DNA of 15,537 nucleotides, taken from assembly GCA_030637135.1 (NCBI GenBank), contig DAOVVO010000019.1, forward strand, positions 1-15,537, in the 5' to 3' direction. Source of the stretch: Nitrospirota bacterium (lineage in GTDB: Bacteria > Nitrospirota > Thermodesulfovibrionia > UBA6902 > BMS3Bbin08). The translations under genes were made by a program, and so were the position numbers. Below the pieces are notes generated by a model. The model saw nothing but the letters and a program-made list of their open reading frames with translations, was not told where the DNA came from and searched no databases. Of this stretch, positions 1 through 6,818 are shown in pieces (within the stretch, counting starts at the first letter, position 1; every line of letters begins with the position of its first letter).

Positions 1-107
1 ACGTGAAACATTATGGAAGGAACATTAATCATACAATACATTTCTTAACTCTGGATTTTGGATTTGTTTTTTGAATTGGAGAAGACGGTGTTTAAAAGGA
101 TTTTCAC

Positions 108-2594
108 ATGAAAAAAATAATTCGGTCAATACTGTATACAATCTTTCTTATATTTCAGTTTAAAGTTTTTGTCTTAGCAACCGAGCCACCAAGAAACCCG
201 AGTTCTGCAAAGGAATGTGCTATCTGTCATTACCGCTGGATAGATACTTTTTTTATCGATGGAAAAGGAACAGACCTTGTTGAATACCAGTCGGCAATGG
301 TTGTGTCCAAGCCTGAAATGTGTTTTTCCTGCCATGATGGAAGTGTGGTGGACTCACGGGCAAAGGTATATAACGACTTCAGGCACAAGATAAATAAGCC
401 ACCCCCTGCTTCCATGAACATACCCAAAGTATTCCCCCTGGATAAAGACGGTAACATGCAGTGTGCCACATGCCACACGGCACACGGTGTCTCAAGCGAA
501 ATGGGCATAGAGAAAACCATCTTTATCAGAACCTCAAACAAGAATTCAGACATGTGCCGGATGTGTCATACTGATAAGGACGGGGGAATAGATACGGGAA
601 ACCATCCCATCGGTGTTACAAAAAAACTGGATATTCCCAGAAAACTCATCACCCGTGGCGCTCGTATAGGAGAAAGAAAGAATCACGTTATATGCGAGAC
701 CTGCCATACAGTGCACGGTTCACCAAATGAAAGTTTCTTAATAGAAAGCGCCAGGAATTCCGGACTCTGCCTTGAATGTCATACTGAAAAAAATATTTTT
801 ACGCCTGAAGGTGAAAGAAAGCCTTTACATGTCATTAATGTAAAGCCCGTGAACGTTAAAATTCCCGATGAATTTATTAAAAAAGGGGCAAAATTAGGGA
901 ATAATGGAGAGATAATCTGCCAGACTTGCCACAAGGTACACAATAATAAATTCATGGAACGAAATCTGTTAGTCCTGACAAAGGATGAAAAATCCACCCT
1001 GTGTCTCACGTGTCATGATGATAAACAATATCTCGCTGATACGAAACACAACCTGATACATACAGCACCCGAGGAAAAAAACCTGGATGGAAAGACAGTC
1101 GCTGAGGCAGGTATATGTTCAGCATGCCACCTGCCGCATAAGGCAGCCAGAAAGCTTTACGGAGAGGAAGATTTTACGACAAAGCTCTGTCTGAGCTGCC
1201 ACAAAAAAGGGGATATTGGGGAAAAATCTATTCCTGCAGATTATAAACATCCTTTAGACGTAAAACCCTTTGAAAAAAAAGATACAGATATTGTTTTAAC
1301 GTATATAGATGTTAAAAAGGAGGAATTAACCCTTCCGCTCTTTAATAAATATGGTATCCGTGACAAAGACGGTAAAATCACATGCACAACATGTCATGAC
1401 CCGCACAGGTGGCGCTCAGACTCCACAAAAGGGGAAATAAGAAAAGATGTTCAAGGTGATAGAACTTCATTCTTCTTAAGAAGAACGTCCCCCGAGATAT
1501 GCAGTGAATGTCATATCAACAAATTTTTTATTGCAAATACCAAGCACGATATTGGCAAGGTTGCACCAGATGAAAAGAATATTTTAAATCAAACGCCTTC
1601 AGATTCAGGTCTCTGTGGAATCTGCCACCTTGTTCACGGAGGACAGAAAGGCTATCTGTGGGCACGGGAAATAACTACTCAAAGTGGTAGTATTGTCCAG
1701 GACCTGTGTGTGAGCTGCCATAGTGAAGAAGGCATGGCCAAGAAAAAAGTAATCAAAGACTTTTCCCATCCTATAAACATATCACCTTTTGAAAAAGGGC
1801 TTACCACTACATTACCGCTTTTTGACAAAGAGGGAAAAATTTCTAAAGACGGAATTATGACGTGTGAGACATGCCATGACCCTCATCGCTGGGACCCTGT
1901 AAGAATTATATCCGGAGACCATTCCGATATTGAGGGAAACTCTCAAAACAGCTTTCTACGCCTGGAAAACGTGCCATCACCCGCACTCTGTCAAAACTGT
2001 CACACACAACAGGCTTATGTTGAAAAAACTGATCATGACCTTATTTTTTCAGTTTCTTCCGGTAAAAATGTGGCAAACCAGACCCCTGCTGAATCAGGAA
2101 CATGTGGCGCCTGCCATCTTATGCATAATAGTAAAAACAAGGTAAAGCTCTGGGCACGGTCATACGACCAGATTCCAGAAAATGAAAGCATCATGAACGT
2201 CTTATGCACCAGTTGTCATTCTGAGGGCAATTCAGCTGAGAAGAAAATAGTTTCTGTAGCCGACCATCCGGGGGAAAAACTTATATCCAATGCTCTGAGA
2301 AATAATAAGGCAGCCATAGATTATTTCCCGATTTATGATAAAAACGGATCTGTAATAAATGTTGGTAATATCTCATGTCCATCATGTCACAATGCACATC
2401 TATGGAACCCATTGTCTCAAAAAAAAGGAACAGGAAAAAATCTTGAGGGTAATGCTACAACCAGCTTTTTACGAAATGTGAGCTATAATAATATTTGCAT
2501 AGACTGTCACGGTCTTGACGCTCTCTTCAGATTTAAATATTATCACGAACCCAGTGAACGCAAAGAGAAAGGTCTGGATGTTCTCCTTAAATAA
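108..2594 (+). CDS. secreted 20-haem cytochrome c with modular four-haem repeats
   Basis: Predicted exported multihaem c-type cytochrome of 828 residues, probably periplasmic, for electron transfer. A signal peptide is visible: K2 and K3, a hydrophobic stretch at about 8-23, and a likely cut after A24. I count 20 CXXCH motifs, with first Cys at 37, 72, 119, 150, 196, 221, 271, 299, 337, 361, 426, 465, 503, 534, 586, 628, 666, 700, 757 and 797. Many are CXXCHxxH, as in doubled-CXXCH proteins, giving a nearby His for a second axial ligand. From residue 271 the protein is a tandem repeat of a four-haem unit. No C-terminal membrane helix is seen, so it should be soluble. The start is supported by AAGGA at 96-100, seven bases before ATG. 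Its stop overlaps the 3' end of the convergent speB by 8 bases. The redox partner and substrate cannot be told; no oxidoreductase catalytic domain is recognisable. Confidence 0.93.
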   Translation: MKKIIRSILYTIFLIFQFKVFVLATEPPRNPSSAKECAICHYRWIDTFFIDGKGTDLVEYQSAMVVSKPEMCFSCHDGSVVDSRAKVYNDFRHKINKPPPASMNIPKVFPLDKDGNMQCATCHTAHGVSSEMGIEKTIFIRTSNKNSDMCRMCHTDKDGGIDTGNHPIGVTKKLDIPRKLITRGARIGERKNHVICETCHTVHGSPNESFLIESARNSGLCLECHTEKNIFTPEGERKPLHVINVKPVNVKIPDEFIKKGAKLGNNGEIICQTCHKVHNNKFMERNLLVLTKDEKSTLCLTCHDDKQYLADTKHNLIHTAPEEKNLDGKTVAEAGICSACHLPHKAARKLYGEEDFTTKLCLSCHKKGDIGEKSIPADYKHPLDVKPFEKKDTDIVLTYIDVKKEELTLPLFNKYGIRDKDGKITCTTCHDPHRWRSDSTKGEIRKDVQGDRTSFFLRRTSPEICSECHINKFFIANTKHDIGKVAPDEKNILNQTPSDSGLCGICHLVHGGQKGYLWAREITTQSGSIVQDLCVSCHSEEGMAKKKVIKDFSHPINISPFEKGLTTTLPLFDKEGKISKDGIMTCETCHDPHRWDPVRIISGDHSDIEGNSQNSFLRLENVPSPALCQNCHTQQAYVEKTDHDLIFSVSSGKNVANQTPAESGTCGACHLMHNSKNKVKLWARSYDQIPENESIMNVLCTSCHSEGNSAEKKIVSVADHPGEKLISNALRNNKAAIDYFPIYDKNGSVINVGNISCPSCHNAHLWNPLSQKKGTGKNLEGNATTSFLRNVSYNNICIDCHGLDALFRFKYYHEPSERKEKGLDVLLK
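918..2591 (+). repeat. in-gene tandem repeat encoding four-haem modules
   Basis: Within the cytochrome, residues 271-425, 426-585 and 586-756 are three diverged copies of one module, followed by a half copy at 757-828. Each full copy carries four CXXCH motifs in the same order with shared landmarks: an opening CxxCHDPHRW-type motif, then an FLR- or LLV-like strand before the second haem, then a block resembling DEKNxxxQTPxxSGxCGxCH for the third haem, then an LWAR segment and CxSCHSE for the fourth, and finally an LPLFDKxG segment before the next copy. Spacings between module starts are 155, 160 and 171 residues. Residues 119-270 look like earlier, more diverged half modules. This was seen by eye in the translation. 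Confidence 0.8.
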
Positions 2595-3441
2595 AAGACA
2601 GACTCAATAGTTTATAAATAAGTTTTGCAGCGAGGAAATCAGGAGCTTTACTCAGAGAGGGGCAGAGTTCTACTATATCAAAGCCAACTATATTTTTATA
2701 TTTCGAAACGTCCTCCAATAAATGTACCACCTGATACCAGTCTAAACCACCTGGCTCTGGCGTGCCTGTCGAGGGCATTACAGAAGGGTCGAAAACATCT
2801 AAGTCTAAAGTAATATAAACATTTTCTGAGAGTTTCTTTGTGACCTCGTGAATCCAATCCTTTGATGCATAGATGTGTGATGCATAAAAAATACTGTCCT
2901 CGTTAATATTCTTGAGTTCAGAAGAATCCATGCTCCTTATGCCAACAGAAACGAAGTTTTCTGTAACTTCTTTTATCCTTGACATAACACATGCATGGCT
3001 GTATCTGCTTCCTTCATAAGAATCTCTCATATCAGAATGAGCATCAAGATGGAGTATGCTCATATGCTTGAAAAATTCCGCATAAGCCTTAATTGAACCA
3101 ATAGAGACGGTATGCTCTCCCCCTAAAACAACAGCAAATTTTTTGTCATGCAATACACGTTTAACCCTCCTATAGGTCTTATTAATCATATCTTGTACGC
3201 TGTTGGAGACTATTTCTTTCTCAGTAAAAATTCCTTTTTTATAAACCTCTGATCTGGTTTCAATATCATATAACTCCAGATTCTTCGAGGCTTCAATAAT
3301 CGCCCGCGGACCTTTATCAGAACCTTTCAACCATGTGCTCGTTTTATCAAATGAAACGGGAAGGATAACAATAGAGGAATTTTTATAATTCGAAAATTTT
3401 TTAGGTAAGCAGCCAAAATTGTGAGGGAGTTTACTCTTCAA
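2587..3441 (-). CDS. speB: agmatinase
   Basis: Ureohydrolase of the arginase/agmatinase family, 284 residues, a normal length. It hydrolyses agmatine to putrescine and urea with a two-manganese centre in the cytoplasm. Metal-binding motifs are complete: GGEH with H110, HLDAHSD with D133, H135 and D137, and TLDLDVFDP with D213 and D215. Agmatinase rather than arginase is favoured by its neighbour pdaD, which makes agmatine. The start codon is TTG at 3441-3439: an in-frame TAG lies only three codons upstream and there is no early ATG. There is no Shine-Dalgarno site, but the start lies one base after the pdaD stop, so translation is probably coupled to pdaD. The 3' end overlaps the convergent cytochrome gene by 8 bases. 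Guanidinobutyrase or formiminoglutamase activity is possible but less likely in this context. Confidence 0.92.
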   Translation of the reverse strand: MKSKLPHNFGCLPKKFSNYKNSSIVILPVSFDKTSTWLKGSDKGPRAIIEASKNLELYDIETRSEVYKKGIFTEKEIVSNSVQDMINKTYRRVKRVLHDKKFAVVLGGEHTVSIGSIKAYAEFFKHMSILHLDAHSDMRDSYEGSRYSHACVMSRIKEVTENFVSVGIRSMDSSELKNINEDSIFYASHIYASKDWIHEVTKKLSENVYITLDLDVFDPSVMPSTGTPEPGGLDWYQVVHLLEDVSKYKNIVGFDIVELCPSLSKAPDFLAAKLIYKLLSLSFI

Positions 3442-3442
3442 A

Positions 3443-3997
3443 TTATTCTAATAATAACACTGCGGACGCAATTACCGTGGTCCATAAGCCGTTTTTATGT
3501 CCCTCAGCGGATTGACAGATACGCCTGGACTTAAAGATATATTTACTTGCTTTATAAACCTGTTTCCGCGCGTCCCACGCAAGGTCAGGGTCAAAAGGAA
3601 TTCCAAGGGTAGTTGCAAGCATAGTTGCTGCTAAATCTTCTGCATAGTCTCCTGATTTCCTTGCAGTTTCCCCAAAAGAGTGATGTTCAGAGAGATAACC
3701 GTAGTTCTTATTATCTGATGGAACTGCTAAGCCGATTGCAGCAGACACAAGCCTGTTAGGTTCATCGGTCTGATTTCTCGCCATTACACAGTACGTTATT
3801 TGTCCCGGCTTAACGAGGGTCAACCCTTTTTGTCTACTTATTATCTTACAATTAGCAGGGAAAATACTCGAGACATACACAAGATTGCATATTTCTATCC
3901 CGGCGCTTCTTAAAGCAAGCTCAAACGATGCAAGTTTATCTTTGTGTATACCAACACCTTTCGTAAAGAAAACTCTCTGAGGTATCATGTCAGCCAT
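3443..3997 (-). CDS. pdaD: pyruvoyl-dependent arginine decarboxylase
   Basis: PvlArgDC family, 184 residues, decarboxylating arginine to agmatine. The enzyme is made as a proenzyme that cleaves itself at a Ser-Ser pair to form a pyruvoyl cofactor on the new alpha chain. The family segment is clear: YVSSIFPANC at 41-50, with predicted cleavage between S43 and S44. The HHSFGET segment supplies E110, the likely counterpart of the proton-donating glutamate of the archaeal enzyme. The N-terminal segment RVFFTKGVGIHKDKLASFE is also typical. The gene sits one base upstream of speB, so the pair makes a full arginine to putrescine route without ornithine. The ATG at 3997 has no clear Shine-Dalgarno site; M4 is an alternative start without better support. 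The enzyme type is best known from archaea but is widespread in bacteria, so this is not by itself proof of recent transfer. Confidence 0.92.
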   Translation of the reverse strand: MADMIPQRVFFTKGVGIHKDKLASFELALRSAGIEICNLVYVSSIFPANCKIISRQKGLTLVKPGQITYCVMARNQTDEPNRLVSAAIGLAVPSDNKNYGYLSEHHSFGETARKSGDYAEDLAATMLATTLGIPFDPDLAWDARKQVYKASKYIFKSRRICQSAEGHKNGLWTTVIASAVLLLE

Positions 3998-4349
3998 AGT
4001 TCATAAAATACATAATCATGTTTTTCGGCTGAAATATACCTTAAATCAAACAATTTTTTCAACAATTTTTTTAACACACAATTTTTTCAAGCATATGACA
4101 GCTTTGTCCCTGTACACAAAAATCAACCCATTCGACTGAGCTCAGGGTTGGACATTCGACTGAGCGGCACCTGTATTTTCCCTACCCTAAAGGGTAGAGT
4201 TTGTGTCCTTCGATTTCACTCAGGATAGTGAGTTTATCCACCTGAGGCGGATTTATCGAACTATGCCGCCGAACGTATCAAAGGCACGGAAGTAGAACCT
4301 TTTTCCGGTACTATTGCATTTAGCACATTGGTTCTCATACTATAAAAAC
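3998..4349. other. intergenic region between divergent pdaD and hisH
   Basis: About 350 bases without a credible gene. The pdaD-proximal part (4020-4090) is very A+T rich and should hold the pdaD promoter; no near-consensus sigma70 pair stood out. The middle (4129-4252) holds the repeat cluster listed separately. Just before hisH, TTGCAT at 4314-4319 and TACTAT at 4338-4343 are 18 bases apart and could be a weak promoter that would start transcription at about the hisH ATG. Confidence 0.5.
4129..4252. repeat. cluster of short intergenic direct and inverted repeats
   Basis: CATTCGACTGAGC occurs exactly at 4129-4141 and again at 4153-4165. A related copy, TTCGATTTCACTCAGGA at 4209-4225, matches TTCGACTGAGCTCAGGG at 4131-4147 in 12 of 17 positions. 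A palindrome CTACCCT-AA-AGGGTAG lies at 4182-4197, and a 17-base dyad ATCCACCTGAGGCGGAT with one mismatched pair lies at 4236-4252. Together these look like degenerate copies of a dispersed intergenic repeat; similar TTCGA...CTCAGG repeats are common between genes in many bacterial genomes. No coding potential was seen. Confidence 0.65.
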
Positions 4350-4970
4350 ATGATTGCTATCATTGACTATGGAATGGGGAATTTGAGAAGTGTAGAAAAA
4401 GGATTTCTCAAAGTAGGGGTTAATGCCACAGTAACAAGTAACCCTGAGGTCGTTGAAAAGGCTCATGGTGTCGTTCTCCCCGGTGTAGGCGCTTTTAAAG
4501 ACTGTATGCGCGAGTTAACAAATCTTGAGCTCACAGATACTATTGCACGGGCTCTCAAAGAGGGTAAACCATATCTTGGCATATGTCTTGGACTGCAGGT
4601 GCTGTTCAGTGAATCAGAGGAATTTGGCAGATGCAGGGGTCTCGATATTTTTAAAGGTTATGTGAAGAGGTTTTCCAATGGTGAGCTCAAAATTCCTCAC
4701 ATGGGATGGAACGAACTGAACGTAAAAAGAAACAATTTTCTCCTGGAAGGAATTCCTGATAAAAATTATTTTTATTTCGTACATTCTTATTATGTCGTGC
4801 CGGAGGATGACTCTATTATATCGGGTACGACCGAATACGGCCTGGATTTCACCTCTATGATATGGAAGGATAACATCTATGCAGTCCAGTTTCATCCCGA
4901 AAAAAGTCAGACAGCAGGATTAAAAATCCTGGAAAATTTTGGAAAGATTGTTGAAGCACAAAGAATGTAA
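4350..4970 (+). CDS. hisH: imidazole glycerol phosphate synthase, glutamine amidotransferase subunit
   Basis: Class I glutamine amidotransferase of histidine biosynthesis. It releases ammonia from glutamine and passes it to HisF, which forms imidazole glycerol phosphate and AICAR. Taking ATG at 4350 gives 206 residues, the usual size, and the standard N-terminus MIAIIDYGMGNLRSV. The catalytic triad is complete: C79 in GICLGLQ, and H182 and E184 in FHPEKS. The HisH-specific segment PHMGWN is at 116-121. A TTG 12 codons upstream would add residues not typical of the family, so I reject that start. No Shine-Dalgarno site precedes the ATG. The usual partner hisF and other his genes are absent nearby; the gene is alone on the plus strand and ends about 70 bases from convergent galT. 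Confidence 0.95.
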   Translation: MIAIIDYGMGNLRSVEKGFLKVGVNATVTSNPEVVEKAHGVVLPGVGAFKDCMRELTNLELTDTIARALKEGKPYLGICLGLQVLFSESEEFGRCRGLDIFKGYVKRFSNGELKIPHMGWNELNVKRNNFLLEGIPDKNYFYFVHSYYVVPEDDSIISGTTEYGLDFTSMIWKDNIYAVQFHPEKSQTAGLKILENFGKIVEAQRM

Positions 4971-5038
4971 TCAGTTACATGTGATGAGTAAGGAGCAAGA
5001 AAAACACATGCAGGACATTACACAGCACGCATTACGAA

Positions 5039-6043
5039 TCACAATGAGTGCGGTACTTTAACAGTTCTTAAATATTCAGCATTTTTCTCAGGCAACGAAG
5101 CGTTTATGTAGATGCCAGAACCCAGTTCAAACCCTGCTGTTGTGGTAATACGGGGTATTATGCTCATATACCAGTGAGAATACTCTGATTTAGCGTCTTT
5201 AATCCTGTTTGAAAAAATTAAATAGTTATAATCAGGATTATTAAGCCCGAAATAAAGTTTGCAAAGCAGTGTTTTAAGATTTAATGCAAGATCCTGCATT
5301 TCATCTTCTGTTATATCTGAAAATGCCGCTGAATGTCTTTTGGGAAATATCCATGTGTGAAAAGCTGAAATAGCAGCATAGGGAATAAAAACTATAAAAT
5401 GATCGGTTTCTAAAATGACCCTCGAGCCTTCCCCTTTTTCTTCTGTCAGGGTTTTACATATCAGGCATTCCCCGGTTATATCAAAAAACCTCATTGCTTC
5501 TTCTATCCTGCTTCTTACCTGAAAAGGGGTGACAGGGGTTCCGATAATCTGTGAATGCGGGTGTTCAAGGGATGTGCCTGCACGCTCTCCGTGATTTTTG
5601 AATATAATAACGTGTCCTATCCTTGTGTCAGAATATAACTCTATAAATCGTCTTTTGTATGTACGGATTATTTCTGCTAAATGGTCAACGGGTTGAAGTG
5701 CTGTGGTCATGTTATGCAAGGGTGTTTCAATAATAACATCATGTATACCAAAACCGGATATGACATGTTTATATCCGTCATTCAGCCGCATCCTTTCTGC
5801 AGTCCTGTGGAGGGCGGCAAACTTATTGGGTACCACACGTATTTTCCACGTATCACCATCTGAAACACGGAATACCTCTTCAGGAGTTTTATCTTCATTG
5901 CCTGGACAGAAGGGACAGGTTTCAACAAACTGTGCAACGGCTTTTTCTTTACCCTTAACTTTAAAATCTTCAGGGCGTTTCGCCCTTTCCGTTGATATTA
6001 TTACCCATTCTTTTGTTATCAGGTTAAGCCTTAACTCGGGCAT
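5039..6043 (-). CDS. galT: galactose-1-phosphate uridylyltransferase family protein
   Basis: HIT-superfamily nucleotidyltransferase of the GalT family, which swaps UMP between UDP-glucose and galactose-1-phosphate in the Leloir pathway. With ATG at 6043 it has 334 residues, and the N-terminus MPELRLNLITKEWVIISTER fits the family. The active site is present: HPHSQ at 161-165, with H163 the predicted uridylyl-accepting histidine. The zinc ligands of the E. coli enzyme have clear matches: C43 and C46 in CPFC, H110 and H161. The C-terminal GFELGSGIYIN segment is also typical. The reading frame stays open 62 codons further upstream to 6229, but that stretch resembles nothing and I exclude it. It is the last gene of a dapL-folK-galT run. 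Related enzymes can act as ADP-glucose or other sugar-1-phosphate nucleotidyltransferases, so exact substrate specificity is uncertain. Confidence 0.88.
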   Translation of the reverse strand: MPELRLNLITKEWVIISTERAKRPEDFKVKGKEKAVAQFVETCPFCPGNEDKTPEEVFRVSDGDTWKIRVVPNKFAALHRTAERMRLNDGYKHVISGFGIHDVIIETPLHNMTTALQPVDHLAEIIRTYKRRFIELYSDTRIGHVIIFKNHGERAGTSLEHPHSQIIGTPVTPFQVRSRIEEAMRFFDITGECLICKTLTEEKGEGSRVILETDHFIVFIPYAAISAFHTWIFPKRHSAAFSDITEDEMQDLALNLKTLLCKLYFGLNNPDYNYLIFSNRIKDAKSEYSHWYMSIIPRITTTAGFELGSGIYINASLPEKNAEYLRTVKVPHSL

Positions 6044-6235
6044 ATCAGTTATAAATATACCATGCAAGCACGTGCAAGTCCAAAGAATAACGTGGTGGTA
6101 TAGTACCGGTGCTTTTGAGGTCGGAATAACTCTTTGCGCTGATGTTTGAAAGGCATGGAAACACGTTTTAAAATACTGAAATGCTTCATGAGAAATGAGT
6201 ACAATAACTATCCATAACACATTGTGCACGGGTCA

Positions 6236-6739
6236 TCACGGTTTATCCTTGAATCCCTTCTTTACCCTCTCACTTTGTGAAGACTCCAGAAATTCCATCA
6301 ACAGGTTTTTAATTCTTTTTTTAAAGACCGGGTGAATTTTATCAGGTGCAATATCTGACAACGGCTTCAGCACAAATTCTCTGTCGTTTATATGGGGATG
6401 GGGTATTTCAAGATCATATGTTTTCATAATCAGATCGTTATAGAGCAGGATATCAAGGTCTATAACCCGCGGACCCCAGCGTATGCCTTTAGTACGTCCA
6501 AGTTCGCTCTCTATCCCCTTAAGGGTTTTCAGCAATTCATACGGCTTGAGTTCAGTGTCCACCTCTACAGCCATGTTGATGAATTTCGGTTGTTCTCTTA
6601 CCCCCCAAGGTCCTGTTTCATAGAGAGACGAGCGTTTAACAACATGTACCCCTTTTTTTAAGAGACGTGTAACTGCTTTCTCACAGTTTTCTTCCCTGTT
6701 GCCAAGGTTAGAGCCGATGCCGATGTATGCGGTAGGCAT
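6236..6739 (-). CDS. folK: 2-amino-4-hydroxy-6-hydroxymethyldihydropteridine pyrophosphokinase (HPPK)
   Basis: Folate biosynthesis enzyme that transfers pyrophosphate from ATP to 6-hydroxymethyl-7,8-dihydropterin in the cytoplasm. The 167-residue protein has the family landmarks in order: YIGIGSNLGNRE at 5-16, SSLYETGPWG at 37-46, FINMAVEV at 53-60, and the signature RWGPRVIDLDILLY at 87-100, with D94 and D96 as the magnesium-binding pair. IPHPHINDREFVLKPL at 112-127 is also standard. Length is normal. It lies 79 bases downstream of dapL on the same strand. No Shine-Dalgarno site is visible before the ATG at 6739. No folP or folB lies next to it. Confidence 0.95.
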   Translation of the reverse strand: MPTAYIGIGSNLGNREENCEKAVTRLLKKGVHVVKRSSLYETGPWGVREQPKFINMAVEVDTELKPYELLKTLKGIESELGRTKGIRWGPRVIDLDILLYNDLIMKTYDLEIPHPHINDREFVLKPLSDIAPDKIHPVFKKRIKNLLMEFLESSQSERVKKGFKDKP

Positions 6740-6818
6740 AAACAGTTGTAAATTTTTATTGGGCCTTAAAAAAATATTTGAGAGGAGTCAACCGGGCTGC
6801 CAGATAGCAGGTATTATT

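Noticed and set aside
61..107. sigma70 promoter before the cytochrome (TTGAAT and TTTAAA)
   Set aside because: The spacing is only about 14 bases and the second box overlaps the ribosome binding site.
4182..4197. terminator-like palindrome CTACCCT-AA-AGGGTAG
   Set aside because: A two-base loop is too small for a stable RNA hairpin, and no T run follows on either strand.
5703..6149. 148-codon plus-strand open frame opposite galT
   Set aside because: It lies antisense to a clear galT, its product resembles nothing, and there is no ribosome binding site.
6044..6229. N-terminal extension of galT by 62 codons
   Set aside because: The frame is open, but the peptide has no similarity to GalT, while the family N-terminus begins exactly at the ATG 6043.
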